Shown here one piece after another: positions 45,251 through 53,835 of a stretch of DNA of 64,000 nt. Both the position numbers and the translations under genes were made by a program. The DNA lies in the NCBI GenBank assembly GCA_028874195.1, contig JAPPLM010000056.1, forward strand, positions 28,892 through 92,891, given 5' to 3'. This DNA comes from Chloroflexota bacterium. Lineage in GTDB: Bacteria > Chloroflexota > UBA11872 > VXOZ01. The notes beneath the pieces are model-generated. The model had not been told where the DNA came from. It ran no database searches and saw only the letters and a list, made by a program, of their open reading frames with translations. The first letter of the stretch is position 1. The number at the start of each line of letters is the position of its first letter.

Positions 45251-46747
45251 TCAGAACCACCGTGTAATCACCACTTTTCGCTCGGTGAAGAAGTCAATCG
45301 CATCCCGGCCTTGGCCGTGGAGGGTGCCGAAGAAGGACTCTTTCGCGCCGCTGAAGGGGAAGTAGGCCATGGGCGCGGCCACGCCGACGTTGATGCCGAT
45401 ATTGCCGGTGGGGGCGCGGTAGCGAAACTCGCGCGCCGCCGCGCCGTCCTGCGTGAAGATGGAGGCGGCGTTGCCGTAGCGCTGGTTCTCGATGAGGGTG
45501 ATGGCGTCGTCGAGCGTCTCCACGTGGAGCATGCTCAACACCGGACCGAAGATCTCGTCGGTGAAGAGCGCCATGTCCGGCTGCACCTCATCGAAGATAG
45601 TGGCGCCGACGAACGCGCCGTTGGCGTCCTGGGTCGCCGCAGCCTCGCGGCCGTCCAGGAGCAGCGCCGCGCCTTCATCCACGCCGCGCTCGATGTAGCC
45701 GAGAATGCGTTCCTTGGCGGTCTGGGAGATCACCGGGCCGAGCTCGACGCCGTCATCCGCGCCGTTGCCGACGGCCAGAGAACCGGCAGCTTCCACAATG
45801 GCGTCGCGCACGCGTTCGTGTCCATCGCCGACGGTGACCACCACCGAACCGGCCAAACAGCGCTGTCCGGCGGAACCGAACGCCGAGTTGATCACGTTGC
45901 CCACGGTCTCGTCCAGCGCGGCATCGGGCATGACCACGATCACGTTCTTCGCGCCGCCCTGGGCCTGCACACGCTTGCCCTGCTCGCCCGCGCGGGCGTA
46001 AAGATACCGGGCCGTCGGCGTGGAGCCGACAAAGGAGATGCCGCGCACGAGCGGATTATCGAGCAAGGCGTCAACGGCGTCCTTGGAGCCGTTCACAACG
46101 TTGATCACGCCGGGCGGAAAGCCGCACTGGTCCAATTCGTCAAACACCATCTGCATGCTGGTCGGCACTTGCTCGGAGGGCTTGATGATGTAGGTATTGC
46201 CGCACGCCACGGCGTAGGGCCAGAACCAGAACGGCACCATCAACGGAAAGTTGAAGGGGCACACCGCCGCAAAGACCCCCAGCGGCTGGCGCACCACGTC
46301 TTCATCGATGCCCTTGGCGGCGCCGTCCTCCAGGCCGTAGCCCATGAGCAGCGAGGGAATGCCGCACGCCACCTCCACGTTTTCGATGGCGCGGCGCACG
46401 GAACCGCGAGCGTCCTCCAAGGTCTTGCCGTGTTCACGCGTAATCGCCAAGGCAAAGTCCTCGAATCGTTCTTCCATGCGCGCCTTGACCGCGAAGAGCA
46501 GGCGCGAGCGCTCCAAGGGCGGCGTGGCACGCCAGGCGGGAAACGCCTCCTGCGCCGCTGCCACCGCCGCATCAGTATCGTCTTTCGATGAAAGCGGTAC
46601 CTGGGCGATGGTCTCGCCGGTGGCCGGATTGGTAACGTCCAAGTAGTTCTCGGTCTGCGGCGTCACCCATTGGCCGCCGACGTAATTGCGGAGCTTGGGA
46701 GCGGCGGTCTCCGCGCCGGTTTCAGTTTGCTTGAGTTGGGTGTCCAT
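45251..46747 (-). CDS. mmsA: Methylmalonate-semialdehyde dehydrogenase (CoA-acylating)
   Basis: 498 residues from ATG 46747 (MDTQLKQTETG), with AAGGATC upstream. Aldehyde dehydrogenase fold: PFNFPLMVPFWFWPYAVACGN, cofactor region GSTPTARYLYARAGEQGKRV, QAQGGAKN, catalytic Cys297 (GQRCLAGS) and EIFGPVLSML. The general-base glutamate of ordinary ALDHs (ELGG) is replaced (QGGA), which is diagnostic of the CoA-dependent MMSDH group. It converts methylmalonate or malonate semialdehyde to propionyl- or acetyl-CoA in valine, inositol or uracil breakdown. No iol genes are adjacent; the 8.4 kb dehydrogenase could supply the aldehyde. Confidence 0.93.
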   Translation of the reverse strand: MDTQLKQTETGAETAAPKLRNYVGGQWVTPQTENYLDVTNPATGETIAQVPLSSKDDTDAAVAAAQEAFPAWRATPPLERSRLLFAVKARMEERFEDFALAITREHGKTLEDARGSVRRAIENVEVACGIPSLLMGYGLEDGAAKGIDEDVVRQPLGVFAAVCPFNFPLMVPFWFWPYAVACGNTYIIKPSEQVPTSMQMVFDELDQCGFPPGVINVVNGSKDAVDALLDNPLVRGISFVGSTPTARYLYARAGEQGKRVQAQGGAKNVIVVMPDAALDETVGNVINSAFGSAGQRCLAGSVVVTVGDGHERVRDAIVEAAGSLAVGNGADDGVELGPVISQTAKERILGYIERGVDEGAALLLDGREAAATQDANGAFVGATIFDEVQPDMALFTDEIFGPVLSMLHVETLDDAITLIENQRYGNAASIFTQDGAAAREFRYRAPTGNIGINVGVAAPMAYFPFSGAKESFFGTLHGQGRDAIDFFTERKVVITRWF

Positions 46748-46967
46748 TCGTCGATCCTTAATTGCCTTCTGCCGTTGTGTGTTGTCCGTCGAATCCAAAG
46801 ACGAGATGGTAGTCATTATAGTGTATGCGCAGGGCAATGGCTGCGTGGACTTCTAAGTAAGAGAAGGCGATGGTCCGCGCATGCCCATTCAGTTTCCTTA
46901 CCGTAGAGGAGCGTGGCGGCGGGTGTTCCAAGCAGTTGGGCCAATAGGATTCAGCCAGCACCAAGAG

Positions 46968-46991
46968 GCGGGGGACAAGCCCCCGCGCTAC
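46968..46991 (-). repeat. Dispersed hairpin repeat, family A (inverted)
   Basis: GCGGGGGACAAGCCCCC then GCGCTAC, the reverse complement of the 1648 unit. It lies between mmsA and the erm gene. Confidence 0.85.
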
Positions 46992-47081
46992 AAAAGACAT
47001 AAAGACCGTAGAGGTAGCACCCTGACAACACTTGACGCGCCCTGGCCGCGCAACAGACAATACCAGTCAAAGGAGCCTTCT

Positions 47082-47180
47082 ATGCCTGTGGTGATCATCC
47101 GTGTCCGGGCAACGCACCCGGACTCCACGGCGGCCCGAACTCTCGCAGCACTTCCTGCGGAGCGGTGCGCTTGCCGCTAG
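47082..47180 (+). CDS. Candidate erm leader peptide, 32 residues
   Basis: ATG 47082 has the only strong ribosome site here: AAAGGAG ending six bases before it. It reads MPVVIIRVRATHPD...RCACR and stops at 47180, overlapping the start of the erm gene in another frame. Codons 7-9 (Arg-Val-Arg) match the plus-x-plus motif that stalls macrolide-bound ribosomes in known leaders such as ErmDL. The RVR codons lie at 47100-47108, over the erm GTG at 47101. Alternatively this is the fortuitous RBS of erm itself. Confidence 0.5.
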   Translation: MPVVIIRVRATHPDSTAARTLAALPAERCACR

Positions 47181-47883
47181 CCTCGTCGCGCATTCGTCGG
47201 TCTCACGTGATGACCTCGTCGTAGAGATTGGCCCGGGCCGGGGTCTACTGACGTATGCCCTCGCGCAGTGTGCCAGCCGCGTTATAGCGGTGGAGATTGA
47301 TGCCGGCCTTGCGGACGAACTCCAAACCGGCTCTCGGTCGAATATTGACGTGGTGACGGGCGACTTTCTCAGCTATCCTCCACCTTCCCGGCCGCACAAG
47401 GTATTTGCCAACCTGCCCTTCGCACGCACGGCCGAGATTGTCCGTCGTCTGACCGAGACACCGACACTCACCGAAGCCTACCTCGTTATCCAGCGAGAGG
47501 CCGCTGAGAGGTTCGCCGGCCACCCGTATGTGAGCGAAACGACCCGTTCCCTGTCCCTGAAGCCGTGGTGGCACGTGGAGATCGTGCGCCGCCTCCGCAG
47601 GACCGACTTCGAGCCGGTACCCAATGTCGATGCCGTCCTCCTGTGGCTGCTGCGCCGCGATAAGCCGCTGATCCAGGAAGGGGAAGGAGATACGTACTTG
47701 CGGTTCCTCAATAGTCAGCTAGGTAAAACATCCACGGTGAGAAAGGCATTGCGGAATCTGTTCACTCACAACCAAGTCCGCCGTCTTGCCTCAGATCTCA
47801 GGTTCTCGCTGGATGCACGACCGAGCGAACTGAGCTTCGAGCAATGGCTGGGAGTTTACCGCTTTCATGCGATCGACCGTTAG
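47101..47883 (+). CDS. 23S rRNA adenine N6-methyltransferase (Erm family)
   Basis: 260 residues from GTG 47101. RRPELSQHFLRSGALAASLV is the Erm N-terminus, EIGPGRGLLTYALA (42-55) is SAM motif I, EID follows, and FANLPFARTAEIV holds the catalytic NLPF motif IV. The C-terminal dimension and FEQWLGVYRF fit Erm rather than KsgA. Erm enzymes methylate A2058 of 23S rRNA and confer macrolide, lincosamide and streptogramin B resistance, and are often intrinsic in soil bacteria. The GTG has no good RBS of its own; the strong one serves an overlapping ORF, suggesting translational control. Confidence 0.88.
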   Translation: MSGQRTRTPRRPELSQHFLRSGALAASLVAHSSVSRDDLVVEIGPGRGLLTYALAQCASRVIAVEIDAGLADELQTGSRSNIDVVTGDFLSYPPPSRPHKVFANLPFARTAEIVRRLTETPTLTEAYLVIQREAAERFAGHPYVSETTRSLSLKPWWHVEIVRRLRRTDFEPVPNVDAVLLWLLRRDKPLIQEGEGDTYLRFLNSQLGKTSTVRKALRNLFTHNQVRRLASDLRFSLDARPSELSFEQWLGVYRFHAIDR

Positions 47884-48014
47884 GGACGTGTTAGCCAGCA
47901 AGCTGCGCCAGACCCAAGGAATTTGGTGCACCGATGACTGATTAGACTCGGCAGGCCTCGCACCGCCTCGCTAAGAGGCGTCACTGGATCGTTGGGCTGG
48001 GAGCGAGAAAAACC

Positions 48015-48042
48015 GTAGGGGCACGATATATCGTGCCCCTAC
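48015..48042. repeat. Perfect 28-base palindrome, family C
   Basis: Identical to the copy at 24947-24974; in the gap 47884-48150 between erm and a convergent binding-protein gene. Confidence 0.92.
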
Positions 48043-48150
48043 GTGCGATCAATGTGCAACGGACTCCCCGGAGAGGAACCAGCCTACGGCCCACCTTGCG
48101 CGGGAATCCGCGCAAGGTAAGCGATTCTCCCCGTCAGGACGACTTCTGGA

Positions 48151-49512
48151 CTACTGGTTGCTCTCCCATTCGTCCACCGCGGCCTGCATCTGGTCGATAG
48201 CCAGGTCGACGGTCTCCTCGGCGGTGAGCGCACCCTCCTCCACAAATGCGCGGAGCGGGCCGGTTCCCGCTTTGGCGATCGCGCTCGAGGCCGGGTGCGG
48301 GAAGTAGCTGGTGGCGTAGCTGATGGCCTTGACGAACGCGCTCTGATCGGCGGGACGCGGATCGTCCGCCGGCGGGGCGAACGTGTCCGCCGCCGAGTTC
48401 AACGCCGGCACGGACCAGCCCTCGCCGCCCATCCAGCGTTGGTGCTTTTCGCCCATCGTCCAGACGGCGAACACCTGGGCGTCCGGATTCTCGGCGCCGC
48501 CGGCCAGCAGGCTCATCTGCTCGTGCCCGTTGAACGCGCCGCGAATGCGGGTGCCCGAGACCTCCGTATAAGGCACTTCCACCGTGGAGAAAGCGAATGG
48601 ATCCGCTTCGCGGAACGGCTTCAAGATGAACGTACCGCCCGGCACCATGGCAGCCTTGCCGGTGGGAAATACGCCGGTGCCGTAGTAGTCCTCCGTGGCA
48701 GCCAGGTCTTCCCGCGTGGGCGCGGCGCGGAATTTCTCGATCGAATCCTTCATGATCAATTGCACGAGGTGCACGGCGATTTCACGGTTCACGATGACGT
48801 TGCCGTCCGTATCCAACATGCCCGCGTAGAGCAGCGGGAAGTAACTCCAAGCGTAGCTCATGGTGGAGATACCCCAGCGCGAGCGCTCCTCGCCCTGGTT
48901 CAGACGACCGGCGATGTCGGCGGAAACGGCAATGGTCTCTTCCCACGACATCTCGTTCGTCGGCGGATTCTGGCCCGCTTCGTCGAACATATCGCCTCTG
49001 TAGAAGAGCGCGGTAGTGTTCGAGCCGGTGGGCACGCCCATCGTCTTGCCGCGCCAATTGACGGCTTCAAAGAGCCTGCCGGCATATTGAGACGTGTCTA
49101 TGCCCGCCGCGGCGATGATCGGGCCGGCATCCAGCCAGTTGTCCGCCAGAATATGGGGCGCAGACGAGGTGTTCGCGATATCCGGAGTCTCACCGGCCGC
49201 CAGCAACGGCGGCAGGCTGCGCTTCCAGTGCTCCCACGTGATCTTCCACGTGACTTCGGGGTGCTCTTCGCCGAAGAGCTCCATGGCGGTATTCCAGCGC
49301 AGTTGGCTGGTTTCGTCGCCCATCCACACAGCCCACACCGGCGTGTGCTCCACCGCGGGCGCCTCTTTAGCGGCCTCCTTGGGCGCCATTTCTTCCTTCT
49401 GCTCCGCCGGGGCCGCGGTCTGCACCGTGCCGCACGCGGCGAGCAAGGCAGCGCCGGCAACACCGAGTGTGCCGCCGAGAACCGTACGTCGGGTCAGTTT
49501 CGTTGTAGACAT
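48151..49512 (-). CDS. Family 1 extracellular solute-binding lipoprotein (sugar type)
   Basis: 453 residues from ATG 49512, preceded by AAGGAG. Twin-arginine signal LTRRTVLGGTLGVAGAALLAACG ends in a lipobox, then a linker rich in Ala/Pro/Glu/Lys (PAEQKEEMAPKEAAKEAP). The mature protein has WKITWEHWKRSLPPLLAAGETPDI, a mid-region sugar-ABC fold with MFDEAGQNPPTNEMSWEETI and the C-terminal DLAIDQMQAAVDEW. It binds a sugar outside the membrane. No permease or ATPase gene is adjacent, so it is an orphan or relies on a transporter elsewhere. Confidence 0.88.
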   Translation of the reverse strand: MSTTKLTRRTVLGGTLGVAGAALLAACGTVQTAAPAEQKEEMAPKEAAKEAPAVEHTPVWAVWMGDETSQLRWNTAMELFGEEHPEVTWKITWEHWKRSLPPLLAAGETPDIANTSSAPHILADNWLDAGPIIAAAGIDTSQYAGRLFEAVNWRGKTMGVPTGSNTTALFYRGDMFDEAGQNPPTNEMSWEETIAVSADIAGRLNQGEERSRWGISTMSYAWSYFPLLYAGMLDTDGNVIVNREIAVHLVQLIMKDSIEKFRAAPTREDLAATEDYYGTGVFPTGKAAMVPGGTFILKPFREADPFAFSTVEVPYTEVSGTRIRGAFNGHEQMSLLAGGAENPDAQVFAVWTMGEKHQRWMGGEGWSVPALNSAADTFAPPADDPRPADQSAFVKAISYATSYFPHPASSAIAKAGTGPLRAFVEEGALTAEETVDLAIDQMQAAVDEWESNQ

Positions 49513-49843
49513 GCGTAGCATCTCCTTGGTTTGCACCACTACAATTCGCACCTATCGCGGCCCTCTGCTTCGCGCCGTTCGGTACGGGCGCACCGCATGC
49601 CGGTGTTCAGCGTGTTCGCAACGGGCGGAGCAGCGACCGGAATCTGGGCTGCCACCTCCTTTTCTCTGTGTTGCGCGTATGTACACGATATACTCTACCG
49701 AGTGAGTCTGTCCAGCCTATTCCAGTTAAAAGGCTTGCGGCGGATATATCGTTAATTGCAAGGCGGCAGGTCTTCAAGGCGCTGCGCGGATGTCAAAGGA
49801 GAGACGGCCGTATCTCTACAGGACAACAGACCGCGCCGCCAGA

Positions 49844-50164
49844 TTAGCTTCCCGCTTCCTTTTGGGCGGTATGCAGAGCGATGGCATCCTCCAGCAGCTT
49901 GGAGTTCGACTTCGCCAATACCTGGATGTCCGTCAGGAGAATGGGCTCGGAACCTGTTACCTTGCTCTCAGCCTGCCGTTTCATCCTCCTTAAAGCGATG
50001 ATCAGCACCACCAATACGACCACCGCTACCGCCGCAAGACCATACGCCATTCGGGCCGCGAGTTCGCTATCGGTGAGCGAAGCATCCGTGATCGATGCCA
50101 CAAAAACAAGAGCACACAGCCAGGCTACGGTGGACAAACCGCCATACGAGCGCCAGAACTTCAT
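49844..50164 (-). CDS. Small membrane protein, function unknown
   Basis: 106 residues with AGGGAGGA six bases before the ATG. Two hydrophobic spans (STVAWLCALVFVASI and LAAVAVVVLVVLIIALRR) are followed by a cytoplasmic tail with SEPILLTDIQVLAKSNSKLLEDAIALHTAQ, likely helical. No family recognised. Confidence 0.75.
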   Translation of the reverse strand: MKFWRSYGGLSTVAWLCALVFVASITDASLTDSELAARMAYGLAAVAVVVLVVLIIALRRMKRQAESKVTGSEPILLTDIQVLAKSNSKLLEDAIALHTAQKEAGS

Positions 50165-50625
50165 GCTAGTTCCTCCCTATGAAAGCCTTGTCTCAATTCG
50201 CACACTAGTGCTATAGTACTCCCTCTCCCGGTGAGGGTCTTTGCATAATCCGTCGTTCCGGCGAAAAGCCTGTCCCGTACTCGATACAGCGTATCGACAC
50301 GATACGGGGGTGAGGCGTCTCGCAAGGGCACGCTGGGGGCAGCCGTCACGCCTGGTTGCGTTGCACGCGGGTTCCTTAATTACACGCGGGTTCCTTAGTT
50401 AAAGGTAGCAAGGTTGTGCCAGTCAGCGCCGGCGCATCGGCGGCAAGCTGCGAATGCAGCGGCGTCCGCATAGCAGCGCGCCGGCCGCAACCACCAAAAC
50501 ATCCGCGCAGTGATACAATCTTTCGTAACGGCAGCGCAGCGATTATGCTATTGCAATGACGGCGTCGCGCTTGTGCAACGCCATGCGTAGGCGATTACAC
50601 AGCCACTGTTAATTAAAGGAAGGGA
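50165..50625. other. Intergenic region with repeat pieces
   Basis: 461 bases between divergent genes. It contains a degenerate family B unit (about 50249-50267) and a family D palindrome (50268-50315). It also probably carries the promoter of the aminotransferase gene; no further element recognised. Confidence 0.55.
50268..50315. repeat. Nested palindromic repeat, family D
   Basis: GCCTGTCCCGTAC, internal CGATAC-AGC-GTATCG, then GATACGGGGGTGAGG. Related to the unit between the tRNAs at 16742-16790. Confidence 0.7.
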
Positions 50626-51870
50626 ATGGACGTCATGGAACGACTGGCCCTGCACGGCGGGACACCGGTGCGAGACGGCACGAAACGCTGGCCCAAGTGG
50701 CCGCAATTCGACGAGACCGAACTCAAGAACGTGCGCGCGGTCTTCGAGAGCCGCGTGTGGGGCGGCACGGCGCACGGTCCCATGAAGATGGCGGCGCAGG
50801 AGCAATTCGCCGCTTATCATGACGCGAAATTCGGCATCGGCCTCATCAGTTGCACCGCCGGACTGGAAATCGGGTTGAAGGCCTTCGGCGTCGGCGCGGG
50901 CGATGAGGTGATCGTGCCGGCGTTTACGTTCATCGCCACGGCCTTTGCGCCCATGTACCTGGGCGCGACGCCGGTGATGGCGGACATCCACCCGGGTTCG
51001 CTCTGCCTCGATCCCGATCGCACGGAAGAGGCCATCACGCCGCGTACCCGCGCCATCAGCCCGGTGCACTACGGCGGCTATCCGGCGGACATGGAGCGGT
51101 TTGCCGAGATCGCGCGCAAGCACGACCTGGCAATCATCGTGGACGCGGCCCACGCCCACGGCGCGGAGTGGAAGGGCAGAAAACTCGGCGGCATGGGCGA
51201 CGCCAGTTCGTTCAGCCTGGGCGGCGGCAAGAACATGAGCACCGGCGAGGGCGGCATGCTGACCACGGACAATGAGGAGTTGGCCGAGCGCTGGCTCTAT
51301 ACGCTCTCCAGCTTCGGCCGCGCCAAAGGCGAGCCGGGCTACGTGCACTACGAGCTGGGCGGCCACTACCCGATGAATGAGTTCCAGGCGGCCATCCTGC
51401 TGGGGCAGATGGAGCGTTTTGACGAGCAGACGAAGAAGCGCAACCGCAACGCGCGGTACCTCTCCGGCCTGCTGGCGCAGATTGACGGCATCGAGCCCCC
51501 GCATATGCCGCCGGAGGTGACCCAGCACGGCATGCACATCTATACGTTCCGCCTCAAGCCGGAAGAGTTCGGCACGGATAAGCGCACGTTCCTGGACGCC
51601 GCCCACGCGGAGGGCGTGCCGGTCTCCGGCGGGCACCCGCGGCCGATCTACGACAATCCGATGCTCGACCTGGAGACGGGCGACATTGCGGGCGGCGCGG
51701 GCAAGTTCCGCGTGATGGAGTGCCCGGAGTCCGAGTTGCTCACGCGCGCAGAGGGCATCGCCATGGGCCACGTGACCTTCCTTGCAGAACAGTCCGATAT
51801 GGACGACATTGCGGAGGGCATCGCCAAGGTGCGCCGCAACGTGGGCCAACTGCAACGGGTGGCGGTGTAA
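50626..51870 (+). CDS. DegT/DnrJ/EryC1/StrS-family PLP aminotransferase
   Basis: 414 residues from ATG 50626, with AAAGGAAGGG upstream; ATG 50635 is possible. Fold type I aminotransferase: CTAGLEIGLKAFGVGAGDEVIVP, IVDAAHAHGAEWKG with Asp173 contacting pyridoxal phosphate, and Lys202 in SLGGGKNMSTGEGGM as the Schiff-base lysine; YELGGHYPMNEFQAAILLGQM is also diagnostic. The family aminates sugar nucleotides or keto-sugars for cell-surface and secondary-metabolite sugars, and in some relatives ketocyclitols. No sugar-nucleotide genes are adjacent, and a family 1 binding protein follows. Confidence 0.92.
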   Translation: MDVMERLALHGGTPVRDGTKRWPKWPQFDETELKNVRAVFESRVWGGTAHGPMKMAAQEQFAAYHDAKFGIGLISCTAGLEIGLKAFGVGAGDEVIVPAFTFIATAFAPMYLGATPVMADIHPGSLCLDPDRTEEAITPRTRAISPVHYGGYPADMERFAEIARKHDLAIIVDAAHAHGAEWKGRKLGGMGDASSFSLGGGKNMSTGEGGMLTTDNEELAERWLYTLSSFGRAKGEPGYVHYELGGHYPMNEFQAAILLGQMERFDEQTKKRNRNARYLSGLLAQIDGIEPPHMPPEVTQHGMHIYTFRLKPEEFGTDKRTFLDAAHAEGVPVSGGHPRPIYDNPMLDLETGDIAGGAGKFRVMECPESELLTRAEGIAMGHVTFLAEQSDMDDIAEGIAKVRRNVGQLQRVAV

Positions 51871-51933
51871 GGGGCCTGTTTTCAAAGGAATGAGGGTGCG
51901 CCTTGCGCGCGAGGGACGGCGCTTGCGTACTGC

Positions 51934-51961
51934 GTAGGGGCACGATATATCGTGCCCCTAC
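51934..51961. repeat. Perfect 28-base palindrome, family C
   Basis: Third exact copy of the 24947-24974 unit, in the gap between the aminotransferase and a binding-protein gene. Confidence 0.92.
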
Positions 51962-52132
51962 TATTCGCTACTCGCCTATTCTGCGGCCAAAACATGCGCC
52001 ATGAGAATTGACTACGCATTGCTACCGTGCCATTATATCGATAACCGGACCATCTCTCCTTATTACGAGACATTAGTTAGGAAGAGGGTCTGTGGGAAAA
52101 CGAGTTTCTTAGTTGCGCAGAGGAGGCCAACC

Positions 52133-53530
52133 ATGCGCACCTCAAGACGGCGATTACTCGGTACCGGCATCGGCTTTGCGGGGAGCGCAGTCCTGCTCGC
52201 TGCCTGCGGCACAGCGGCGGCGCCCATGGAAGAGGCGCCTAAGGAAGCCGCGCCGGAAGCCAAGGAAGAGGGAAAACCCGCGGCGCCCATGGAGGCCAGT
52301 GAGGTCGTCTACTGGTCGCTCACGTCGGCGTGGGGTTCCTTCAATGAGGAGATTGGCGCGGAGCTCGTGGCGGAGTTCAACGAGACCTTCGAGGCCTACA
52401 ACGTCACCACCGTTCCCAAGTCCGGCAGAGACAATCGCGACACCCTGCCCGCGGCGGTAGCCGGCGGCGCGGCGCCAGACTTGTGCTTCCAGGATCGCTA
52501 CATTCCCAAGACCATGGGGGTGAACGGCGTCGTGCGCGACATTACGGACATGGTCAAGATGTCCTCCATCATCAATACCGCCGACATGTGGGAGCGCATC
52601 CTCAATGACGTCACTTTCCGCGGCCACCACTTCGGCCTGCCGTGGTCGGCGGACGTGCGTACCTTGTTCCTCAACAACGACGCGCTGCTCGAGGTAGGTT
52701 TGGATCCGGAAAACCCGCCAGCCTCATGGGACGATTTCCACGAAGCCATCAATCTGACTTTCAAGAAAGACGGCGGCAACATTTCCCGTCTCGGCTTTGT
52801 GCCGCTGTGGGGCAGCGGCGGCGCGTTGGCCGGTTGGATGATCCCCTACTGGCAGCAGGGCGGCAGCCTGACGTCAGCCGACGACAGCACGTCCACCATG
52901 GACAACGAGATGATGGTGAACGCCTTCGAGCATACGCTGCGCATGTACGAGGCGCAGGACGGCTACGCCGCTATCCAGGAGTTCCTGGGTGAAGGCCGCC
53001 CGCAGCAGATCTTCATCGACAGTAAGCTGGCGATGTATTTCGAGATCTACGACATCCCGAACTTCCCGGACTACCGCGAGGGCTTTGCCGCGCTCAGCTA
53101 CGGCCTGGCGGTCGAGCCGATCCCGCCCGGCGGCACGCCCGCCACCTACGGCGGCGGCGGCTCCAAGGTGCTGCCGAACGCTTCGGCGAATCCAGAGGGC
53201 GCGTTCGCGTTTCTCGAGTGGCTCTATGACGCGCCGCAGGAGTTGCGCTTCAACGATGAAAAAGGGCGCCTGCCGGTACAGAAGGCCATCGCGAACAGTC
53301 CCGAGTGGACCAAGGACGACCCGCTGCGCTTGCAGGCCGCTATCGAGATGGCCGGCGCGCACTGGGTGGTGACCGCCCCCGGCGGCATCGAGATCCTCGG
53401 CCTGCACGTGGCGCTGCCGCGCACCATCTACCAGGGCGAGAAGACCATCCAGGAAGCCATCGCCGAGACCAACGAGCAGACCCAGATCGTCCTGGACGAG
53501 ACGCTCGCCAACTCGGTGCTGGACTTCTAG
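52133..53530 (+). CDS. Family 1 extracellular solute-binding lipoprotein (sugar type)
   Basis: 465 residues from ATG 52133, with AGAGGAGG seven bases upstream; the frame is open from 52001 but has no RBS there. Twin-arginine signal TSRRRLLGTGIGFAGSAVLLAACG with lipobox Cys, then acidic linker (AAPMEEAPKEAAPEAKEEGKP). The mature protein carries VVYWSLTSAWGSFNEEIGAELVAEFN, PAAVAGGAAPDLCFQDRYIPKT and PEGAFAFLEWLYD, typical of sugar-binding proteins. Permeases are absent nearby. A strong terminator hairpin follows at 53600. Confidence 0.9.
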   Translation: MRTSRRRLLGTGIGFAGSAVLLAACGTAAAPMEEAPKEAAPEAKEEGKPAAPMEASEVVYWSLTSAWGSFNEEIGAELVAEFNETFEAYNVTTVPKSGRDNRDTLPAAVAGGAAPDLCFQDRYIPKTMGVNGVVRDITDMVKMSSIINTADMWERILNDVTFRGHHFGLPWSADVRTLFLNNDALLEVGLDPENPPASWDDFHEAINLTFKKDGGNISRLGFVPLWGSGGALAGWMIPYWQQGGSLTSADDSTSTMDNEMMVNAFEHTLRMYEAQDGYAAIQEFLGEGRPQQIFIDSKLAMYFEIYDIPNFPDYREGFAALSYGLAVEPIPPGGTPATYGGGGSKVLPNASANPEGAFAFLEWLYDAPQELRFNDEKGRLPVQKAIANSPEWTKDDPLRLQAAIEMAGAHWVVTAPGGIEILGLHVALPRTIYQGEKTIQEAIAETNEQTQIVLDETLANSVLDF

Positions 53531-53599
53531 GCACGATACATCGTCGTTGGGAACTCGGCTACCGCATGGTATGGGTGCTGCTCCCAACTCAGTGTGGAA

Positions 53600-53638
53600 G
53601 AAAGAAAGGGCAATCCGGGTGGTTGCCCTTTCTTTTTC
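53600..53638 (+). terminator. Intrinsic terminator hairpin
   Basis: GAAAGAAAGGGCAA pairs with TTGCCCTTTCTTTTTC around TCCGGGTGG. A T-rich 3' arm and position 70 bases after the binding-protein stop fit rho-independent termination, also serving the converging gene partly. Confidence 0.75.
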
Positions 53639-53835
53639 ACGATGGCTGGTGTGTAGTCTCGCGCCACAATCCTCGCTCGACACCTACTTGCACAGATTGT
53701 GTTGTAACTTACCGTCCACCGCAGAGTCTGGGCGAAGGTTGGTACCAACCACAAATGGGATGAAGCACTTAGGGGCAACGGGCCAATGCGATTCCTCACA
53801 CCACAGCGGCCGGATCATCTCGAGGGCAGTGACTG

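Noticed and set aside
45311..46591. 426-codon plus-strand frame opposite mmsA
   Set aside because: Antisense shadow; His/Arg/Ala-rich with no fold signature.
47101..47883. KsgA (16S rRNA dimethyladenosine transferase)
   Set aside because: The N-terminal RRPELSQHFLRS, NLPF motif and length fit the Erm group better than RsmA/KsgA.
50548..51885. 445-codon minus-strand frame opposite the aminotransferase
   Set aside because: Antisense shadow of the DegT-family gene, which has an intact PLP lysine and RBS.
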